Assembly (NCBI GenBank): GCA_963921195.1
Contig: OY992539.1
Span: 212,540,035-212,604,034, forward strand
Source: Pegoplata infirma
Lineage: Eukaryota > Arthropoda > Insecta > Diptera > Anthomyiidae
Reading direction: 5' to 3'
Length of the DNA: 64,000 nucleotides
The notes under the pieces were generated by a model that made no database searches, was not told where the DNA came from, and saw only the letters and a list, made by a program, of their open reading frames with translations. Numbering within the stretch: position 1 is the first letter of the stretch; each line of letters begins with the position of its first letter. This document shows, one piece after another, positions 56,869-64,000 of this stretch. Both the position numbers and the translations under genes were made by a program.

Positions 56869-58473
56869 CTCTAGTGATAGAGGGTACATATAAGTTTGTC
56901 ATTCCGTTTGTAACACCTCGAAATATTGGTCTAGGACCCCATAAAGTATATATATTCATTAGACTGCCCAGAAAAAAACAAAGTTGTTATTTTCTTGGGG
57001 GATACCTGCGAATTTTGTTCCTTTTTGTGCAAAAAAATTTCGGTTTTTTTTTGGGATTTTTAAAATAATATCTAGAGGTCGCGATCTCGCGTTTTATAAC
57101 GATTTATTTTTTTGAGTTTTTTATTATTTTAAAGTGTTAAATATGATTAATATGATAAAATATTAATAATTTCAGACAAAAAAAAAAATTAAATTAAAAA
57201 TTAAATATCGCTCATTCCATGAGATGTCTCCCAGCATCTAATCAAATGATCTTTAATTTATTTGAAATTTCGCACACAGGTACACTATGGAGCAATTAAA
57301 ATAAATTCGTTTTTAGTTTCGCGAAAATCCACGAATTCGCGAACGCGAATATATTCGCGAATTCACGGATTTTCTCGGAACTAACAACTGATTTATTTTA
57401 ATAGCTTCATAGTGTTCATGTGTGCAAAATTTCAAATAAATTAAGGAACATTTGATTAGATGCTGGGAGACATCTCATGGAATGAGCGATATTTAATTTT
57501 TAATTTAATTTTTTTTTGTCTGAAATTATTAATATTTTATCATATTAATCATATTTAACAATTTAAAATAATAAAAAACTCAAAAAAAATAAATCGTTAT
57601 AAAACGCGAGATCGCGACCTCTAGATATTATTTTAAAAATCCCAAAAAAAAACCGAAATTTTTTTGCACAAAAAGGAACAAAATTTGCAGGTATCCCCCA
57701 AGAAAATAAAAACTTCGCTTTTTTTCTGGGCAGTCTAATATTCATGATCCTCGATCGATTTTAAGACGATCTAGCGATGTCCGTCCGTATGTCCGTCTGT
57801 CTGTTTAAAACACGCTAACTTTTGAAAGACTTTACAGAGGCTCCTGAAGTTTGGCATATATGTTGGGCATTTACCTGGTCAGGTTGGTATTGCAATCCAG
57901 CGAAATCGCTCCAGTGATTTAAAACTTATGAGCAAAAGACTGAATGTCGGCAAGGGTTTTTCGTGAATTTACGAGATAAAAAAACACGCTAACTCTCGAA
58001 AGGCAATTCTGAGAATGCTAAAGCTTAGCATATGTATATATCGTTCCCGTGGGCTGGTTTACATTAAATTTCAGCCTAATCGGTCCAGTGGTTCAAAAGT
58101 TTTTAGCAAAACCGTGAATTTCAGATTAGTTTCACTTCAAATTCACGTGTTGAAAAGCAGTTAAACATGTTTTAAAAACATTGGTAAAGCACAAAAATAT
58201 TTTACAACGTATTTTGGTCACTCAAAAATAATTTTACACTAAAAAAAAACACACTCGAAAAAAATTTTACACTTAAAAAAAAAAAATACACTCAAAAAAA
58301 AATTTAATAAATAATTTTTTTCAAAATTTACTAGAAAATTTTTTTACACGTAAAAAAATATTCTAATCAAAAATGTTATTTTTTCAAGTTAGAAAACTTA
58401 CTATCACTTAAAATGGGCATTGTGGATGGAATTCATAGAATCGACCAAGTCGAATTTAACTTTTCTACTTGTT
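56869..58473 (+). mobile_element. DINE-like element, family C, near-complete but interrupted
   Basis: It starts TATACCCCCACTCTAGTG with a complementary GATAGAGGGTA, then AAAGTATATATATTCAT. After the 778-bp insertion, a duplicated ATATTCAT leads into GATCCTCGATCGATTTTAAG, a short GTCC/GTCT stretch (57779-57805) and two similar halves beginning AAACACGCTAACT (57810, 57971). The 3' end carries an imperfect hairpin around CGACCAAGTCG before AACTTTTCTACTTGTT. It is the fullest example of this family in the window. Confidence 0.8.
56960..57737. mobile_element. 778-bp palindromic foldback element, 8-bp duplication (hAT-like)
   Basis: Both ends read TAGACTGCCCAGAAAAAA in inverted orientation, and the 8-bp ATATTCAT flanks each side (56952-56959, 57738-57745). 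The arms pair almost perfectly to a centre at CGCGAATATATTCGCG (57344-57359), so the whole element is one hairpin with ~385-bp arms. An 8-bp duplication is the hAT hallmark; the ends differ from the commonest hAT ends, so this assignment is tentative. The frames at 56874-57068 and 57563-57745 are mirror readings. Confidence 0.85.
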
Positions 58474-58516
58474 ATAGTAGAATATTTTTTTTTTTAATGA
58501 AGTCAATATTAACACA

Positions 58517-59092
58517 AACAAGTGAGAGTGTTAAATTCGGCTGTGCCGAATCTATTATACCCTCCAAAATGTAAAAAAAATTAAAAACAAAAATTTGTCA
58601 GGGGCGTTTCTTTTTTTTTTTTGGGGGGGGGGGGGGTTGATAGGGTCAGTGGGGGACGTTGAGAGCACCTTCCCATCGCGATAAATATACCAAATGTTTC
58701 GTTTAATTAACAAAAATACAAAAAAAACATGTAAAAAAGTGTATTTTTTTAGAGGTTGGTTTAGTTCTTCAAGGGGGAACTTTTTTCCCCCTGGTCCGAT
58801 TTGGCCAATTTCCGAACTTAACCTGCCTAGGAACATAAGACATACTTGTGCCAAACTTGAAGGGTCTAGCTATTTTATTTTGGACTGCATCGTGTTAACT
58901 ACAGACGGACGGACGGACGGACGGACGGACGGACAGACGGACGGACGGACGGACGGACATCGCTAAAATGTCTTAGAATCGATCACTGATCAATAATATA
59001 TATACTTTATGGGGTCCCCGACCGATATTTCGATGCGTTACACACGGAATGACAAAGTGAGTATACCCCCATACTGTAGTTGGAGGGTATAA
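58517..59092 (-). mobile_element. DINE-1-like family A, tandem copy 1
   Basis: On the minus strand it runs from TATACCCTCCAACTACAG (59073-59090) through the GTCC microsatellite (58902-58958) to ATTCGGCACAGCCGAAT, a perfect hairpin (58535-58551), and CACTCTCACTTGTT. A G-run (58622-58635) lies in the body. It is joined head-to-tail with the next copy. Confidence 0.85.
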
Positions 59093-59628
59093 CAAGTGAG
59101 AGTGTTAAATTCGGCTGTGCCGAATCTTTTATACCCTCCAAAATGTAAAAAAAAAAAAATTGACTGGGGCGTTTCTTTTTTTTGGGGGGGGGGGGGCCGA
59201 AGTTGATAGGGTCAGTGGGGGCACGTTGAGAGCACCTTCCCATCGAGATAAATATACCAAATGTTTCATTTATTTAACAAAAATACAAAAAAACATGTAA
59301 AAACGTGTATTTTTTTAGAGGTTGGTTTAGTTCTTCAAGGGGGAACTTTTTTCCCCCTTGTCCGATTTGGTCAATTTCCGAACTTAACCTGCCTAGGAAC
59401 ATAAGACATATTTGTGCCCAACTTAAGGTTCCAAGCTCTTTTATTTTGGACTGCATCGTGTTAACTACAGACGGACGGACGGACGGACGGACATCGCTAA
59501 AATGTCTTAGAATCGATCACTGATCAATAATATATATACTTTATGGGTTCCCCGACCGATATTTCGATGCGTTACACACGGAATGACAAAGTGAGTATAC
59601 CCCCATACTGTAGTTGGAGGGTATAAAA
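59091..59628 (-). mobile_element. DINE-1-like family A, tandem copy 2
   Basis: Nearly identical to the preceding copy but with a shorter microsatellite (59467-59491) and a slightly different G-run (59184-59196). The hairpin is at 59109-59125. The copies share one AACAAGTGAG junction with no spacer. Confidence 0.85.
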
Positions 59629-60780
59629 ATAGTTGACCTGTAGGGCAATGTCCTTGGCCTGTAGGGCAATGTCCTTGGATTCGTTTTTTGACTTGAAAAT
59701 CGAAAAGTTCCGAATAAAGTGAAATAAAAATATTTTTTTAGCTAAAAATATTAGTTAATATTCTAAAATTACTGAAAAAGTGGTTTTACGGTAAATTTGT
59801 TTTTTTTTTGGTCTGTAAAATTTTTTTTGTTGTTTCTGTTTTCTTTTCCTCCAAAAGTTGCTCCAGTCTAGTGCACATGCACTTTAGTTTAAACAATCCT
59901 CCACATTTTTGTCCATAATTTCCATTTTTTTTTTATCTAATTAACCATCCCAAATATCACACATACTCAATTAAATCATGCATATCAAATTGTTTCAATC
60001 TAACCCAGTTTTTTTTTGTAGTAGAAAATCAAAATTATCATCCACCAAAAGTTACACAAAAAAGTTTTACCTTTTTTTTTAAAAAATTTATAAATATACT
60101 TTTTGTAAAACCATTTATTATTTATATTAAGCTTCTGTTATCTTAATGTATGTTAATTTAATTTTATTTTTTATTAAAAACAATTTTAATCTTATTATGT
60201 TTGAAAATGAGCGTAAAATATGAATTCAACTTGTTTTAATAAATCCCATTAAAAAATCTGTTCACTCGTTTATTATAGTGCTTTTTTGTTGTAATATTAA
60301 CAACAAAACAAATTTACAAAATTTGAAAAAAGAAAAAAAAAATTATGTAAATTTTATGATTTAAATGTAGGCTATGAAAATCAGTAGCGTTATTGTTGAA
60401 ACACCAAACTGGTATAAAATGTTAATGAAATTGTTTTTTTTTCTCTGATTTTCTAATTTGAAATGATTAAAATTATAGCAACAGGTAACAAAATGTGTAA
60501 CCTTTTTGTAATCTAGTTAAGTGTATCAACAGAAAATAAAATAGTAATGAAAATTTATGTAAAATAAAATTATCATTAAAATCATTAAGAAATACCTTAG
60601 ATAGATTGTAAATGGACAGGTTGGAATTCGAAATAATTTTAGTAAGACTATTGGAGAAATAGGAAACATTTTACAGTTTAGTGTATAGAGGAAAAAATCG
60701 GCTATAATGGATTATTTGGAGATCAAATGACTCAAAGTCTCAGTCCCAGAGCCTGAAACATTCTATTTACAAAAAATGTC
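59629..60780. other. AT-rich spacer, no gene seen
   Basis: 59640-59680 has a direct duplication of CTGTAGGGCAATGTCCTTGG. The rest is AT-rich with poly(T) runs and no supported gene. Confidence 0.5.
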
Positions 60781-60784
60781 TCAC

Positions 60785-61335
60785 AAGAGAAGTATCTCAA
60801 CCCTTATGAACCGATTTGGCTGAAACTTAAAATTTACACCCAGAAAAGTTTTACAGTAACTATTTTACGGTTATTCAAAAAGTTTTTAGTTAAAGTCGTT
60901 TTAAACGTTTTATCGTTTGTTTTTCAAGGAACCTAAAATATTGAACGATTTAAACAGTCGTTAAAAGATGAACTACAAACTTTACGGAAAAATATTTTTA
61001 TCAGTTAAATTATTTTCGACTGATTATACCGTATAATTTTACAGAAGTACGGATTTTGTAGTTTGTTTTTCAAAAAAAAATATTTTTACTCCACAAAATA
61101 AAAAATTGTAAACAGTTAAAATAACGGAAATATCATTTGTTTTTACGGAATATCTAGTTATTTAATAACGTTTTAAAATAACTGAAATAGTATGTTGTTT
61201 TAAATGAAATATAAGTAGTCCGTTTTTTAAAAGGAAAAACGATTATTTTAAACGTTTTTTCAGTTGACTTAACTTACAAAATATTTTGAGTGTATATAAG
61301 AGAGACGATTTTAAGGTTTGGCATTCTCGGCAGAA
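60785..61335. mobile_element. Left-end fragment of a CAAGGG-family element, split
   Basis: CAAGAGAAGTATCTCAACC, CTTATGAACCGATTTGG and, after an insertion, ATAAGAGAGACGATTTTAAG match the left end of 4905-5450. It is truncated at about 61335 where minisatellite starts. Confidence 0.7.
60837..61292. mobile_element. 456-bp TIR element, CACYCARAAA ends, TA duplication
   Basis: The left end CACCCAGAAAAGTTTTACAG pairs with the right end, whose complement is CACTCAAAATATTTTGTAAG. TA lies at 60835-60836 and 61293-61294. The interior repeats AAACGTTTTA and GTAAAATAAC words. It is inserted in the CAAGGG fragment. Confidence 0.78.
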
Positions 61336-61795
61336 TCTAAAACTTTTTCTTTACAAAAAATTTTTCAGAATATAAGAATTTTTCTGTACGAAAAATGTCT
61401 CAGAATCTGAGAATTTTTCTGTACAAAAAATGTCTCAGAATCTGAGACTTTCTATACGAAAAATTTCTCAGAATTTGAGACTTTTTGTATACGAATAATG
61501 TCTCAGGATCTGAGACTGTTTTTATACGAAAAATTTCTTAGAATCTGAGACATTTTCTATACGAAAAATGACTCAGAATCTGTTATCTTTTCTTTTGGAA
61601 AAATTTTTCAAAATCCCAGACCTTTTCTATCCAAAAAATGTTTTAGAATCTGTTATTTCTTATGCAGAAAACATTTCTATAAAATTTTTAATTAGGGCAA
61701 ATTTATTTTTCAGAAAAAGTAGTTTTCTCTACGAAAGTTATCTTAGATTCTGAAATTTTTTCTCTTTTTTTGGTGAAAAAAATTTAGACTTTTCA
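61336..61795. repeat. Palindromic minisatellite, array 8 (degenerate)
   Basis: About 13 units of GAAAAATGTCTCAGAATC with TGAGA and TTTTTCTGTACGAAAAA, diverging toward 61795. The frame at 61568-61753 is a repeat reading. Confidence 0.8.
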
Positions 61796-61796
61796 A

Positions 61797-62150
61797 AAGT
61801 TATTAGCAAAACCGTGAATTTCAGATTAGTTTCACCTTAAATTCACATGTTGAAAACCCGTTAAAAATGTTTTAAAAACATTGGTCAGTCACAAAAATAT
61901 TTTACAACTTTTTTTTGTCACACAAAAGTATTTTTACCCAAAAAAAAAATACACTAAAAAAAAATTTTACACTCAAAAAACAATTTAGTAAATTATTTTT
62001 TTTTTCAAAAACTGCTTAAAAAAAAGTTTTATACACAAAGTCAAATATTTCTAATCAAAAATGTTATTTTTTTCACGTTAGAAAATTTACAAGGGCATTG
62101 TGGAGGGTATTCATAGATTTAGCCAAGTCGAATTTAACTTTTCTACTTGT
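61797..62150 (+). mobile_element. DINE-like element, family C, 3' part
   Basis: GCAAAACCGTGAATTTCAG, TTCACATGTTGAAAACCCG, poly(A) blocks, GGGCATTGTGGAGGGTATTC, AGCCAAGTCGAATTTAAC and TTTTCTACTTG follow in the same order as 58090-58473. The last ~20 bp (AGAATTTAACTTTTCTACTT) is repeated at 62151-62170. Confidence 0.78.
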
Positions 62151-62170
62151 AGAATTTAACTTTTCTACTT

Positions 62171-62429
62171 AAAAATAAACAAACCTATGCCAACCGGCAG
62201 CTGCATTAAAGCATTATTTATTTTAAGGTTATTTTGAATATATCAAAATATTCCAGGTTTTTTTTTTATATTTACGTTCATAACTTTTAAAACCGCTGAA
62301 CCCATATCGAGACAAGTCTAAAAATTTCAAATAGCAATAATTCGAAAACCTTTAAACCGATTTTAATTTTTTTTGGATATTTGTGTTCAGCTCATCAAAA
62401 CTAATAAATATGATGTATCGCAAGACCTA
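62171..62429. other. Spacer, possibly outer arm of the foldback element that follows
   Basis: Contains AATAATTCGAAAACCTTTAAA-like words. No gene. Its relation to the right-hand foldback cannot be settled because the window ends before the far arm does. Confidence 0.35.
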
Positions 62430-62897
62430 CAAAGAAAAAAATTGAAGCGAATTTCAATCAACACAAGCGCGGACTCAATCAATTTTTTGATTGAAATTCC
62501 TCCAATTAAACAAATTGTTAAATCAATCATCAAATTGTAGGTGATTGATTGAACATTTTTTTAATCAAACATTTTTTCGATTTTGATCAAAAATTTGATC
62601 AATTTTTTATTTATAGTCAATCAAAATAATGATTGATTTAACAAATGAATTGTAAGCTTATGAAAATATTATCACAAATTTCATCTTCTTTGCTTTCCAT
62701 TATATTTCCAACAATAAAAAAAATTAACTCCGATTATTTTGTATATTTTCTAATTGATCTATTCAAATAAATGAAAATTTGTTATTTAACAGACAAAGAA
62801 AATAACAAAAATTTTAATCAAAACATTGATTGACTCATTTAAATTTTGTTGATCAATAGATTTAATTGAAAATTTTTAGCCAATAATTTTTTGTGTG
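62430..62897. mobile_element. 468-bp MITE, CACACAAAAAA family, copy 3 (inverted), TA duplication
   Basis: It starts CAAAGAAAAAAATTGAAGCG, ends AATTTTTTGTGTG, and has TA on both sides (62428-62429, 62898-62899). It matches 56171-56653 in inverse orientation, including GTTGATCAATAGATTTAATT. Confidence 0.85.
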
Positions 62898-62899
62898 TA

Positions 62900-64000
62900 C
62901 GATTCTTAAAATTTTTTTACCATTTTTAAAATTTTTTGAAAAAACGTTATTGCACTTTTCCAATCTTAAAATGATTTCTACTGCTCCAATGGTGTGTTGT
63001 GGAGGGGTCAATTGCAAGTTTGACCACCTTAATTAATACGCCTCAACATTTTCTCAGAACAAACTAATACTCTATCTCCAATTTCTAAGGGACATTTTTT
63101 AAGATTTGCTTCAACTGCTCTAACTGCCCTAAGGGTGCCCCTAGAGCTGTAAAATGTATGACCGACCTATAATATGTTATTAGTCCAAGCATTTTCTCTG
63201 ATTTCTCTTTTTATAAATTTGTTTTATTTAATCAGCTTTTACCGGTCCAAAAATGCGTCCTAGAGGGGTCATAAGTGAGACCGACCCCTATTTATTTTTA
63301 CTCTCCAACATTTTTGAATAACATACCTATGGCACATCTCCACTTCCAAAGTGGGCTTCCATTCAAAAAATTTTTTTTTTTTTTAATTTGGTCACTTAGG
63401 GAGTGGAGATGGGTCATAGGTATGTTTTGAAAAAATGTTTGAGGGTAAAAATAAATGGGGGTCGGTCCCACTTATGACCCCTCTAGGATGCACCATTGGA
63501 AAATATAAAATTAATTACATGGGGACCGCCTTAAGAGTTAAAGATAGAGGGTAGGTGTGTTCAGAAAAAATTTTTGGGATAAAAAAAATATTGTAGGTCA
63601 GTCATACATTTGGATGCTGTAGGGGCACTCTTAGGGCAGTTAGATCGGTTAGAGCATTAGAAATTGGAAATAGGGTATTAGTATGTTTTGAAAAAATTTT
63701 GAGACGTAAAAATTAAGGGGAGTTGGTCTTGCAATTGAACGAATTCGAGCAGTAGAAATGATTTTAAGATTAGAAAATTATAATAAAATTTTTTCAAAAA
63801 GGATTTTTTTTAAAGTACGTAAAAAACATAAATTTAAAAAAAAAATTGGAATTTAAACCTTTTTTGAAGAAGTTATGATTAAAAGAAGTTTGAGTTAAGC
63901 AAAAAACTACCAATTTTAAAAAATGCAATATCTTTTGAACGGGTCATAAAAAAATCTAAAACTTTACAAAGAAAGAGTTTTGACGGGTACTAAAAACTGT
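62900..64000. mobile_element. Second copy of the GGGGCATTCC-type foldback element, cut by the window end
   Basis: CTGCTCCAATGGTG, AACATACCTATGGCACATC, CCACTTCCAAAGTGGGC and their inverse partners (GGAGTGGAGATGGGTCATAG) mirror around ~63390, just as in 9480-10400. The last bases (GGGTACTAAAAACTGT) match 10703-10724, so the right arm runs past 64000. The left end is hidden by the MITE at 62430. Confidence 0.78.

Overview
The window looks like gene-free, transposon-dense DNA from a higher fly (Diptera, Brachycera; a calyptrate such as a blowfly or house-fly relative is my inference). The grounds are extreme AT richness, many dispersed elements laid out like fly DINE-1/INE-1 (TATACCC start, internal GTCCGTCCGTCTGTC microsatellite, 3' hairpin before CTTGTT), many TA-flanked miniature inverted-repeat elements, and an RNase H-bearing non-LTR retrotransposon. 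I found no host protein exon, rRNA or functional tRNA in 64 kb, so this is probably intergenic DNA or one very long intron.

The only long open reading frame is the polyprotein of a 5'-truncated I/LOA/R1-group retrotransposon (36911-40583, minus strand). Its endonuclease, reverse transcriptase, RNase H and C-terminal Cys/His cluster are uninterrupted. It splits one unit of a minisatellite and has an 11-bp target duplication. A second, badly decayed reverse transcriptase lies at 24617-26165 (plus strand) and is itself split by a small DNA element.

The most striking structure is a set of minisatellite arrays with 33-37 bp units. Each unit joins two short palindromes, GTCTCAGAWTCTGAGAC and TTTTTCTATATAGAAAAA or variants. 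Arrays or remnants lie near 4.75-8.07, 12.75-13.49, 14.86-15.80, 21.2-22.79, 36.68-41.46 (holding the retrotransposon), 45.0-45.3, 53.6-54.8, 56.0-56.2 and 61.3-61.8 kb. Each array has its own homogenised variant, and several begin or end at a conserved ~25-bp motif. A different 16-bp GTAC-centred repeat makes arrays at 34.73-35.66 and 42.07-44.09 kb. A 118-135 bp degenerate repeat (41.46-42.07, 46.1-47.0, 50.5-52.5 kb) may be its parent. A ~310-bp repeat is tandem at 31.05-32.33 kb.

The arrays and the spacers hold many non-autonomous DNA elements, often nested. Large foldback elements are at 8111-10784, 16974-17595, 17775-20160 (arms ~865 bp), 56960-57737 (8-bp target duplication, hAT-like) and 62900-64000. 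A CAAGGG-ended family has 3-bp target duplications at 4905-5450, 16211-16812 and 54798-55389. TA-flanked elements are at 369-2206, 5702-6995, 25190-25676, 26489-27302, 33138-33385, 56171-56653, 60837-61292 and 62430-62897. DINE-1-like elements fall in three families, and one occurs as a head-to-tail pair at 58517-59628.

No genes work together here. The layout reflects repeated insertion into, and expansion of, palindromic repeats, with several long inverted repeats that would form double-stranded RNA if transcribed.
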